Shown here piece by piece: positions 15,250 through 22,620 of a stretch of 64,000 bases of DNA. The notes beneath the pieces are model-generated. The model was not told the DNA's origin. It saw nothing but the letters and a program-made list of their open reading frames with translations, and did no database searches. Position 1 is the stretch's first letter. Each line of letters opens with the position of its first letter. Source of the stretch: Micromonospora narathiwatensis (GTDB lineage: Bacteria > Actinomycetota > Actinomycetes > Mycobacteriales > Micromonosporaceae); assembly GCF_900089605.1 (NCBI RefSeq), contig NZ_LT594324.1, forward strand, positions 5,084,001 to 5,148,000, in the 5' to 3' direction. The translations under genes and the position numbers were made by a program.

Positions 15250-17706
15250 GTGACCTGGATGCGGAAACGTGACCACAATGTGCTGACCAACGCCGCATCG
15301 CTACTCATCTGTGGCCTGCTGGCCGGCGTGGTGGTCGCGGCGGCGGCCTTCCCCGCAGTGGCGATGTCCGGACTGGCCGCCAAGGCGGGGGCCGAGACCT
15401 TCGACGCGCTGCCGAAGACGCTCATCGACCCCCGCTCGCCGCAGATCACCTATCTGCTCGCCGCGGACGGCAAGACGCCGCTCGCCACCATGTACGACGA
15501 GAACCGCCGGGACGTCAAGCTCAAGGACATCTCGCCGTACATGCAGAAGGCGATCATCGCGGCCGAGGACCACAACTTCTACAAGCACAACGGCGTCGAC
15601 TTCAACGGCGTGGCCCGGGCCTTCGTCAACAACACCTCCAAGGCCAACTCCCAGCAGGGCGCGTCGACGCTGACCATGCAGTTCGTCCGGCTGGCCATCT
15701 CGTACTCGGCGACCCACCCGGCCGACGTGGTCGCCGCGACCGAGGACACCAGCGCCCGCAAGCTGCGCGAGATGTCGCTGGCCCTCCAAGTGGAGAAGGA
15801 GTTCACCAAGGACCAGATCCTGGAGCGCTACCTGAACCTCGCCGCCTTCGGCAACGGCGCGTACGGCGTCTACGCCGCCAGCCAGGTCTACTTCGGCAAG
15901 CCGCCGGGCAAGCTCGACATCCAGGAGTCGGCGCTGCTGGCCGGTCTGGTGAAGGCGCCCACGTCGTTCGACCCCACCACCGCGTCCGGCTACCCCGATG
16001 CGGTGGGTCGGCGGGACTACGTCATCGACAACATGGTCGTGATCGGCGCCATCACCAAGGACGAGGCCGAACAGGCCAAGAAGATCGAGCTGACGGTCAA
16101 CCACAAGCGCACCCCGAACGGCTGCGTCGCCACGAAGGTGCAGAGCTGGGGCTTCTTCTGCGACTACTTCTACCGCTGGTGGTTGCAGCAGGAGACGTTC
16201 GGCTCCACCACGTACGACCGCGAGCGCCGGCTGAAGAGCGGTGGCTACACCATCACCACCTCCCTCGACGTGCAGGCGCAGAAGGGCGCCGACACGGCGG
16301 CGCGCAACCACCTGAGCGTGAACAGCAAGGCCGCCCGGATGATCGCGGTGGTCGAGCCGGGCACCGGCCGGGTCCGCGCCCTCGCGACCAACCGGAACTT
16401 CAAGCTCGACGACCCGGACCACCCGCAGAACAGGATCGCCAGCGAGCCGAAGAAGGCCAAGAAGGGCATCCGGGGCAACTACCCGAACACGGTCAACCCG
16501 CTGATGACCGGCGGCGGCGGGATCACCGGCTACCAGGCCGGCTCGACCTTCAAGATCTTCACTCTGGTGGCGGCGCTGGAGAAGGGCTACCCGCTCGCAT
16601 ACACCATCAACGCCCAGGAACAGTTCAAGTCCGAGTACCCCGTCAAGTTCAACTCGCCGGCCGCCTGCAGCGGCACGAGCTTCTACTGCCCGAGGAACGC
16701 CAGCAAGAGCATGGCCGGCCCGCACAACATGTGGAGCGCGTTCGGCTTCTCGGTCAACACCTACTTCGTCGCGTTGCAGCAGCAGGTCGGCGCCGAGAAC
16801 GTGGTGAAGGCCGCCCAGAAGCTCGGCATCACCTTCCGCGCCCCCAAGGACGCGGAGTTCGCCGAGAACAAGGACGCCGCGCACCAGTGGGGCGCGTTCA
16901 CCCTGGGCGTCTCGCAGACCACTCCGCTGGAGCTGGCCAACGCGTACGCCACGCTGGCGGCCGACGGCAATTACTGCGAGCCGATCCCGGTCCAGGAGAT
17001 CCGCGGCCCGGACGGCGAGAAGCTCGACATCGCCAACCCGCGCTGCGAGCAGCGGATCAGCACGCAGGTGGCCCGGGCCGCGGTGGACGCCGCCCGCTGC
17101 CCGGTCGGCGACAACTCCTCGACCTCGCGGTGCGGGACCCGCACCGCGGGCGAGGTCCGGGGCATCGTCAACGCCCCGGTGGCCGGCAAGTCCGGCACCA
17201 CCGACGGCGACAAGACCTCCGCCCTGGTCGCGATGACCAAGCAGTACGCGGTGGCCGGCATCCTGGCCGACCCGGACTGGCCGCAGACCGGCCAGAAGAT
17301 GGGCCACAAGGAGCTGGATGGCATCAACCCCGCCGTCCAGGAGACGCTGCGTGCCGCCATGGAGGGCAAGGACCGCAAGAACTTCACCCCGCCGAGCGGG
17401 AAGATCGTTCTGGGTGACCAGCGGTCCATCCCCGGCGTCAAGTGTGAGTCGGTCGAGACCGCCAAGTCGCGGCTGCGCGGTGCCGGCTTCGAGCCGGTGG
17501 TGTCCAGCAACAAGGTGGCGTCGGAGTGCCCGGCGGGCACCGCCGCCGGCACCAGCCCGGACGGGAAGAGCATCAAGGGCGGCGTGGTGACCATCGAGGT
17601 CAGCTCCGGCCAGGGCGCGCCGGGCTCCGACACCGGCACCTCCCCCACGGGCACCCCGACGCCGGGCGGCAACGGTAACGGTCGCGGACCACGACCGCGC
17701 GGCTGA
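15250..17706 (+). CDS. ponA2: Bifunctional class A penicillin-binding protein with PASTA domain (PonA2-like)
   Basis: An 818-residue peptidoglycan synthase (815 if ATG 15259 is used; motif numbers below are from that ATG). A short cytoplasmic tail and membrane helix (about 12-35) precede the GT51 glycosyltransferase domain with AEDHNFYKHNG (catalytic E103), GASTLTMQ and the YLNLAAFGNGAYG motif. The transpeptidase domain has STFK (S429-K432), SVN (498-500) and KSGT (644-647), all intact. A single C-terminal PASTA repeat begins at the PGVKCESVETAKSRL segment, followed by a Gly/Pro/Thr tail. Length and order match mycobacterial PonA2 (Rv3682). It acts at the outer membrane face in wall synthesis. 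Confidence 0.93.
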   Translation: MTWMRKRDHNVLTNAASLLICGLLAGVVVAAAAFPAVAMSGLAAKAGAETFDALPKTLIDPRSPQITYLLAADGKTPLATMYDENRRDVKLKDISPYMQKAIIAAEDHNFYKHNGVDFNGVARAFVNNTSKANSQQGASTLTMQFVRLAISYSATHPADVVAATEDTSARKLREMSLALQVEKEFTKDQILERYLNLAAFGNGAYGVYAASQVYFGKPPGKLDIQESALLAGLVKAPTSFDPTTASGYPDAVGRRDYVIDNMVVIGAITKDEAEQAKKIELTVNHKRTPNGCVATKVQSWGFFCDYFYRWWLQQETFGSTTYDRERRLKSGGYTITTSLDVQAQKGADTAARNHLSVNSKAARMIAVVEPGTGRVRALATNRNFKLDDPDHPQNRIASEPKKAKKGIRGNYPNTVNPLMTGGGGITGYQAGSTFKIFTLVAALEKGYPLAYTINAQEQFKSEYPVKFNSPAACSGTSFYCPRNASKSMAGPHNMWSAFGFSVNTYFVALQQQVGAENVVKAAQKLGITFRAPKDAEFAENKDAAHQWGAFTLGVSQTTPLELANAYATLAADGNYCEPIPVQEIRGPDGEKLDIANPRCEQRISTQVARAAVDAARCPVGDNSSTSRCGTRTAGEVRGIVNAPVAGKSGTTDGDKTSALVAMTKQYAVAGILADPDWPQTGQKMGHKELDGINPAVQETLRAAMEGKDRKNFTPPSGKIVLGDQRSIPGVKCESVETAKSRLRGAGFEPVVSSNKVASECPAGTAAGTSPDGKSIKGGVVTIEVSSGQGAPGSDTGTSPTGTPTPGGNGNGRGPRPRG

Positions 17707-17720
17707 CCTGGAGCAACGAC

Positions 17721-17754
17721 AGCGGGCGGGCACCCGAGGGGGTGCCCGCCCGCT
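17721..17754. terminator. Bidirectional hairpin terminator
   Basis: A perfect 14-15 bp stem, left arm 17721-17735 and right arm 17740-17754, with a short loop, followed by TTCG. It lies between the convergent PBP and YqeY-like genes. Confidence 0.8.
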
Positions 17755-17769
17755 TCGTCGTCTACGGGA

Positions 17770-18225
17770 TCAGAGCCCGAGCTGCCGGCGTACCTCGGCG
17801 GCGACCCGGCCGCCCTCGGCCCGACCCGCCACCGCGGCCTGGGCCGCCTTCATGGCCGGGCCCATCTGCGCCTTTCCGGTGAAGCCGCCCGCGGCGAGCG
17901 CCCCCGAGACCAGCCCGGCGAGTTCGGCGTCGGAGAGCTGCCTCGGCAGGTAGCGCTCCAGCACCTCACCCTCGGCGGTCTCCTTGCCCGCCTGCTCGGC
18001 GCGGCCCGCGTCGGCGAACGCGGTGGCCGCCTCGCGCCGCTTCTTCGCCTCCTTGGTCAGCACCGCGAGCACCTCGTCGTCGCTCAGCTCGCGCTTCTCC
18101 TTACCGGCGACCTCGGCGTTGCCGACTGCCGCGAGGGCCATCCGCAGCGTGGAGGTGGTCAGCTCGTCGCGCGCCTTCAGGGCGGCGCGCATGTCGGCGG
18201 TGAGACGATCCTTCAGCGTGCTCAT
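17770..18225 (-). CDS. GatB/YqeY domain protein
   Basis: A 151-residue cytoplasmic protein of the YqeY family, homologous to the C-terminal domain of GatB, the tRNA-dependent amidotransferase subunit. The family pattern is clear: LKDRLTADMRAALKARD at the start, an Arg/Lys-rich helix with KEAKKRREAATAF, LERYLPRQLSDAEL, and the Gly-rich turn GGFTGKAQMGPAMKAAQ. Free-standing YqeY proteins have no firmly assigned function; tRNA binding is presumed. No ribosome site is visible, but TAGTTT lies eight bases before the ATG, in line with leaderless transcription. Its promoter overlaps that of the divergent metallophosphoesterase. Confidence 0.87.
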   Translation of the reverse strand: MSTLKDRLTADMRAALKARDELTTSTLRMALAAVGNAEVAGKEKRELSDDEVLAVLTKEAKKRREAATAFADAGRAEQAGKETAEGEVLERYLPRQLSDAELAGLVSGALAAGGFTGKAQMGPAMKAAQAAVAGRAEGGRVAAEVRRQLGL

Positions 18226-18233
18226 GGGTGGTG

Positions 18234-18243
18234 AAACTACCCT
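18234..18243. promoter_or_regulatory. Overlapping divergent -10 elements
   Basis: TAGTTT (minus strand, 18239-18234) and TACCCT (plus strand, 18238-18243) share two bases in the 25-base gap between two divergent genes. They lie eight and seven bases from the respective ATGs, so both mRNAs would be leaderless and RNA polymerase could occupy only one at a time. Confidence 0.5.
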
Positions 18244-18250
18244 GAACGTC

Positions 18251-19144
18251 ATGCGAAAGCGCACACTATTCCGGCTCGCCGCCGGGACCGCCGTCGCCGG
18301 CGCGGCCACCCTGGCGTACGCGTCGCTCGTCGAGCGCAACATGTTCACCCTGCGCCGGTACGACGTACCGGTTCTTCCGACCGACGCCGAGCCGCTGCGC
18401 GTGCTGCACCTGTCGGACCTGCACATGATGCCCAACCAGCAGCGCAAACAGGACTGGGTGGCCTCGCTGGCCGCCCTCGATCCGGACCTGGTGGTGGTCA
18501 CCGGGGACAACATGGCGCACCCCGACGCGGTACCCGGGGTGCTGCGCGCCCTGCAACCGCTGCTCGACCTGCCGGGCGCCTTCGTCTTCGGCTCCAACGA
18601 CTACACCGGGCCGGTCTGGAAGAACCCGTTCACCTACTTCCTGCCCGACCGGGAGTACTCCGAGGGCGTGCCGCTGCCGTACGAGGAACTGCGCGACGTG
18701 TTCACCGGCGCCGGCTGGGCGGACCTCAACAACGCACGGACCACCCTGAAGGCGGGTGGCCGGGAGATCGAGCTGGTCGGCGTCGACGACCCGCACGTCG
18801 AACGGGACGACTACGACGCGGTGGCCGGCCCGATCGGCTCCGGGTCGGCGCTCGCCATCGCCCTCAGCCACTCCCCGGAACCGGTCGTGCTGGACCGGAT
18901 GGCCGCCGACGGCTTCGGGCTGCTGCTCGCCGGGCACACCCACGGTGGCCAGGTCTGCGTACCCGGCTACGGCGCCCTGGTGACCAACTGCGGCCTGCCC
19001 CGCTCGATGGCTCGCGGCCTGCACCGCTGGCCCGGCTCGGACTCGTGGCTGCACGTCTCCGCCGGCCTCGGCACGCACCCCACCGCCCCCGTACGCTTCG
19101 CCTGCCCACCGGAGGCGAGCGTGCTCACGCTGATCCCTCGCTGA
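18251..19144 (+). CDS. Calcineurin-like metallophosphoesterase (Rv3683-like), membrane-anchored
   Basis: A 297-residue protein with an N-terminal hydrophobic helix (about 6-24) that anchors the catalytic domain outside the membrane. Metallophosphoesterase motifs are HLSDLHM (D-x-H), VVTGDN, GSND, LSHSPE and GHTHGGQ. The block usually written GNH(D/E) reads GSND here, lacking the catalytic histidine at that place. The relatives (YkuE/YaeI type) hydrolyse phosphodiesters such as lipid precursors; substrate here is inferred only from context beside a wall-synthesis PBP. It is the last gene of the conserved Rv3677c-Rv3683 block. Confidence 0.87.
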   Translation: MRKRTLFRLAAGTAVAGAATLAYASLVERNMFTLRRYDVPVLPTDAEPLRVLHLSDLHMMPNQQRKQDWVASLAALDPDLVVVTGDNMAHPDAVPGVLRALQPLLDLPGAFVFGSNDYTGPVWKNPFTYFLPDREYSEGVPLPYEELRDVFTGAGWADLNNARTTLKAGGREIELVGVDDPHVERDDYDAVAGPIGSGSALAIALSHSPEPVVLDRMAADGFGLLLAGHTHGGQVCVPGYGALVTNCGLPRSMARGLHRWPGSDSWLHVSAGLGTHPTAPVRFACPPEASVLTLIPR

Positions 19145-19178
19145 GCGACCCGCGCTCCGGGTGGGGGGGGTACCGAGT

Positions 19179-19206
19179 TTGACCATCGGAGCGCGTGGGC
19201 TACTAT
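19179..19206 (+). promoter_or_regulatory. Promoter of tRNA-Pro
   Basis: TTGACC (19179-19184), a 16-base spacer and TACTAT (19201-19206) form a near-consensus vegetative promoter. Transcription would begin about 8 bases before the mature tRNA. Confidence 0.65.
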
Positions 19207-19220
19207 TTGTCGGCACGCCT

Positions 19221-19297
<77 letters not shown>

Positions 19298-19302
19298 ACG
19301 GC

Positions 19303-19335
19303 AAGGGCCAGGTGAGACCAACTCACCTGGCCCTT
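19303..19335. terminator. tRNA-Pro terminator
   Basis: A perfect 14-bp stem, 19303-19316 with 19322-19335, around a 5-base loop. Confidence 0.85.
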
Positions 19336-19455
19336 CGTCTTACCCACGGCATGATCTTCTCGATCGGTCACGACTGACGTGGCACCGGTCACCATACGGG
19401 CGGTCGAAAGCGGTCGGACGGGGCGGATGATCGCTTCTCCTGGCATCGTTGACGG

Positions 19456-20568
19456 ATGGCCGCGCTGATCCGATCCCGCCTGACCGATTGGACCACCCTC
19501 GTACCCCTGATCGCGATCTTGATCCTCGCGGCCTGCTGGGGACGTGAGCTGCCCGCCGCGGTGATCGCGGTGGTGGCCGCGCTGCTCGCCGGCGCGGTGC
19601 TGGCGGCCGTGCACCACGCCGAGGTGGTGGCCCACAAAGTAGGTGAACCGTTCGGCTCGCTGCTGCTCGCGGTGGCGGTGACGGTGATCGAGGTCGGGCT
19701 CATCGTCACCCTCATGATCAGCGGAGGGGAAAAGACGCAGTCGCTGGCCCGGGACACCGTCTTCGCCGCCGTGATGATCACCTGCAACGGCATCTTCGGG
19801 TTGTCCCTGCTGATCGGAGCGCTACGGCGACGGGTGGCGGTCTTCAATCCGGAGGGCACCGGCGGAGCGCTGGCCACCGTGGCCACCCTCGCCACCCTCA
19901 GCCTGGTGGTGCCCACCTTCACCACCAGCCGGCCGGGCCCGCAGTTCTCCCCCGCGCAGCTCACCTTCGCGGCGGTCGCGTCGCTCGCCCTCTACGGACT
20001 CTTCGTGTTGGTGCAGACCGGCCGGCACCGCGACTACTTCCTCCCGGTCACCCAGGAGGGCAGCGTGCTGGCCGTCGACGCCGACGGCGACGGGCACGCC
20101 GACCCGCCGGCGGCGCGCACCGCGTGGGCCAGCCTGGCGCTGCTGATCGTGGCCCTGGTCGCGGTGGTCGGCAACGCCAAGCTCGTCTCCCCGGCGATCG
20201 AGAGCGGCGTGTCGGCGGCGAACCTGCCACAGGCGTTCGTCGGCGTGATCATCGCCCTGCTGGTGCTGCTGCCGGAGACCCTCGCCGCGTCCCGGGCCGC
20301 CCGGCGGGACCGGGTGCAGATCAGCCTCAACCTGGCCCTCGGCTCGGCGATGGCCAGCATCGGCCTGACCATCCCGGCCATCGCGCTCGCCTCGATCTGG
20401 CTGGAGGGCCCGCTGGTCCTCGGCCTCGGCGGCACCCAGCTGACCCTGCTCGCGCTCACCGCGGTGACCGGCGTACTCACCGTGGTGCCCGGGCGGGCGA
20501 CCGTGCTCCAGGGCGGGGTCCACCTGGTGCTGCTCGCCGCCTTCGTCTTCCTCGCCGCGAGCCCCTGA
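19456..20568 (+). CDS. chaA: Calcium/cation:proton antiporter, ChaA type
   Basis: A 370-residue membrane protein with about 11 hydrophobic segments in two homologous halves. The first half holds the ChaA/CAX signature HHAEVVAHKVGEPFGSLLLAVAVTVIEV, in which the acidic residues EVV..GEPFG and TVIEV line the ion path; the second half repeats it as LVLLPETLAASRAA. A soluble loop between the halves is rich in Asp/Gly/His (VDADGDGHADPP), which could bind a cation. ChaA exports Ca2+ or Na+/K+ in exchange for protons and helps at alkaline pH or salt stress. The gene stands alone, 120 bases after tRNA-Pro. Confidence 0.88.
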   Translation: MAALIRSRLTDWTTLVPLIAILILAACWGRELPAAVIAVVAALLAGAVLAAVHHAEVVAHKVGEPFGSLLLAVAVTVIEVGLIVTLMISGGEKTQSLARDTVFAAVMITCNGIFGLSLLIGALRRRVAVFNPEGTGGALATVATLATLSLVVPTFTTSRPGPQFSPAQLTFAAVASLALYGLFVLVQTGRHRDYFLPVTQEGSVLAVDADGDGHADPPAARTAWASLALLIVALVAVVGNAKLVSPAIESGVSAANLPQAFVGVIIALLVLLPETLAASRAARRDRVQISLNLALGSAMASIGLTIPAIALASIWLEGPLVLGLGGTQLTLLALTAVTGVLTVVPGRATVLQGGVHLVLLAAFVFLAASP

Positions 20569-20614
20569 CCGGGCCGGGGAGGAAAGCCGCGTCCTTCCCG
20601 CTAGCCACGACCCG

Positions 20615-21088
20615 TCAGTCGTGCAGCTCGGTGCGGGCGACCTCGGCGAACGCGGCGCTCAGGTAGCCCTCCAGGGGCCGCCCGGCGGCCGCCAGCAGGT
20701 CGGCGACGAGCAGCGGGGCGTGCCGGGCGATCGCGGCCGGGTCGGGCGGCGCGTCGTCGTCGCCCGGGTCGTAGACGCCGAGGGCGCCGGCCAGCAGGAC
20801 CAGCAGCACGTGCGGGTCGACGTCCGGCCGCCACTGCGCGGCCGACCGCACGCAGCGCTCCAACACCTGGCGTACGTCGTCGCCGTCCAACCCGTCGGGG
20901 TGGGTCTCCTCCAACAGCAGCCGGACGACCCCGCCGAGCACCAGGCCGGCCCGGTCGGCGGCGGTGAGCCGGTCGGCCGCCGGCCCGTACGCCCCGGCGT
21001 CCCGGTCGCGGGCGGCGTCGACGGCCTCCGTGGCGGCCTCCGCGATCTCCCGGGCCGAGGCGGGCAGGTGGCGCCAGGTCGTGGTCAC
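20615..21088 (-). CDS. Hypothetical helical protein
   Basis: A 157-residue, Ala/Leu/Asp-rich, mostly helical cytoplasmic protein of unknown function. The GTG at 21088 is preferred because CATGCT precedes it by six bases and upstream in-frame sequence has a different composition. No motif, signal or membrane segment is visible. An acidic stretch DPGDDDAPPDP lies near the middle. The gene is divergent from the MFS transporter at 21199 and convergent with the antiporter, 46 bases away. Confidence 0.68.
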   Translation of the reverse strand: MTTTWRHLPASAREIAEAATEAVDAARDRDAGAYGPAADRLTAADRAGLVLGGVVRLLLEETHPDGLDGDDVRQVLERCVRSAAQWRPDVDPHVLLVLLAGALGVYDPGDDDAPPDPAAIARHAPLLVADLLAAAGRPLEGYLSAAFAEVARTELHD

Positions 21089-21198
21089 CGGGCCAGCATG
21101 GCAGACCACGTGTGCTTGCTCACCCACCGGCTCTGCCCAGCGCGTAACCGGCGGTAATCGGGTCGCGGGTCGTCGTACCCACCGCACAGAATCCATCC

Positions 21199-22485
21199 AT
21201 GCTGCGCCGCGCCCTGCCCGCCCGTCCGGAAGCCCGCCGGATCCTGCTCGGCACTCTGCTGTCGGCCATCGGGCGCGGGCTGACCCTGCCCTTCCTGTTC
21301 ATCTATCTCACCGACGTACGCGGCCTGACCGACACCCAGGCCGGCCTGGTGATCGGTTGGTTCGGCGCGGTGACCCTCGCCCTGTCCCCGCTGGGCGGGA
21401 CGCTGATCGACCGGTTCGGCGCCCGCCGGGTGGTGCTGCCCTGTCTGCTGGTCGAGGCGGTCGGCACCGGCTCGCTCGCGTTGGTCGACTCGCTCGGTAC
21501 GGCGTTCGCGGTCAGCACGCTGATCGCGGTGGGCGGTTCGGCCCTCTGGTCCGGGCAGACCACCATCCTCGCCTCGCTCACCGGCGACGGCGAGCGGCAG
21601 CGGGTCTTCGGCCTCCAGTTCGCCCTGCTCAACCTCGGCATCGGGGTGGGCGGCCTGATCTCCGGCGCGGTGGTCGACATCGCCCGTCCGGTCACCTTCC
21701 AGGCCATCTACCTGCTGGACGCGTTGAGCTATCTGACGCCCGGCCTGATCCTGCTGACCCTGCCGCACGTCGGGCACCGGCTGGCGCAGGGCCGGGCGGC
21801 GGAGGGCCCGCACCGGTCGACCGGGGGCTATCTGACCGTGCTGCGGGACCGGCCCTTCCGCCGGCTGGTCATCTTTGGACTGGTGCTCACCACCTGCGGT
21901 TACGCCCAGATCGAGGTGGGTTTCGCCGCGTTCTCGATCCGAGTGGTGGAGGTGACGCCGCGGGTGGTGGCCTGGGCGCTCGCCGCCAACACCGTGATGA
22001 TCGTGCTGTCTCAGCTGCTGGTGATCCGCCGGATGGAGGGGCGCAGCCGGACCCGCGCGCTCGCCGCGGTGGGCGCGGTCTTCGCGACCGCCTGGCTGGT
22101 GCTCGGCGCGGCCGGCCTGATCGGTACGAGCAACGCGCTGATCGCGGCGCTCGGCGTGGTGGCCTGCTCGGCGATCTTCGGGTTCGGGGAGACGATGCTC
22201 TCGCCGGTGATGCCGGCGCTGACCAACGCGCTCGCCACCGACGAGCTGCGCGGGCGGTACAACGCCATGAGCTCGATGATCTTCGGAATCAGCGGGATCA
22301 TCGGCCCGGTCACCGCCGGTCCGCTGCTCGGAGTGGCGCACGGCCGGCTCTGGGTGGCGTTCGTGGTGGGCGGTTGTCTGCTCGCGTCGGCGCTGGCCCT
22401 GTCGCTGCGCCGGCTGCTCACCACCGCCCAGGACGGCCGCGCCACCGGCACCCCGACCCGGGACCCGGAACCCGTCGCCGCCTGA
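21199..22485 (+). CDS. MFS transporter
   Basis: A 428-residue major facilitator protein with 12 predicted membrane helices in two six-helix halves. The loop 2-3 signature is GGTLIDRFGARRV, matching the MFS motif A (G-x3-D-R-x-G-R-R). An acidic/basic central loop (after LPHVGHRLAQG) separates the halves, and motif-A-like VIRRMEGRSRTRALA appears in the second half. The sequence resembles drug-efflux-type MFS proteins, but the substrate is unknown. A CAGAAT hexamer six bases before the ATG suggests leaderless transcription. Confidence 0.87.
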   Translation: MLRRALPARPEARRILLGTLLSAIGRGLTLPFLFIYLTDVRGLTDTQAGLVIGWFGAVTLALSPLGGTLIDRFGARRVVLPCLLVEAVGTGSLALVDSLGTAFAVSTLIAVGGSALWSGQTTILASLTGDGERQRVFGLQFALLNLGIGVGGLISGAVVDIARPVTFQAIYLLDALSYLTPGLILLTLPHVGHRLAQGRAAEGPHRSTGGYLTVLRDRPFRRLVIFGLVLTTCGYAQIEVGFAAFSIRVVEVTPRVVAWALAANTVMIVLSQLLVIRRMEGRSRTRALAAVGAVFATAWLVLGAAGLIGTSNALIAALGVVACSAIFGFGETMLSPVMPALTNALATDELRGRYNAMSSMIFGISGIIGPVTAGPLLGVAHGRLWVAFVVGGCLLASALALSLRRLLTTAQDGRATGTPTRDPEPVAA

Positions 22486-22570
22486 GGGCGCCTCAGGGGA
22501 ACGTGCTGCCCTCCCCGGCGCGGCAGCGCCCAGCCGGCCCCCGAGGTCGCCCGCCCGTGCGGCGACCCGG

Positions 22571-22602
22571 AACAGGCCCCGGAGCTGATGCTCCGGGGCC
22601 TG
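22571..22602. terminator. Hairpin terminator
   Basis: A perfect 14-bp stem (22571-22584 with 22589-22602) and TGAT loop, between the convergent MFS and 5'-nucleotidase genes. Confidence 0.85.
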
Positions 22603-22620
22603 TTCGTCGCAGGGTCCGCG

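Noticed and set aside
15301..17733. An 810-residue minus-strand frame opposite the PBP gene
   Set aside because: Shadow of the PBP gene; no start signal and low-complexity composition.
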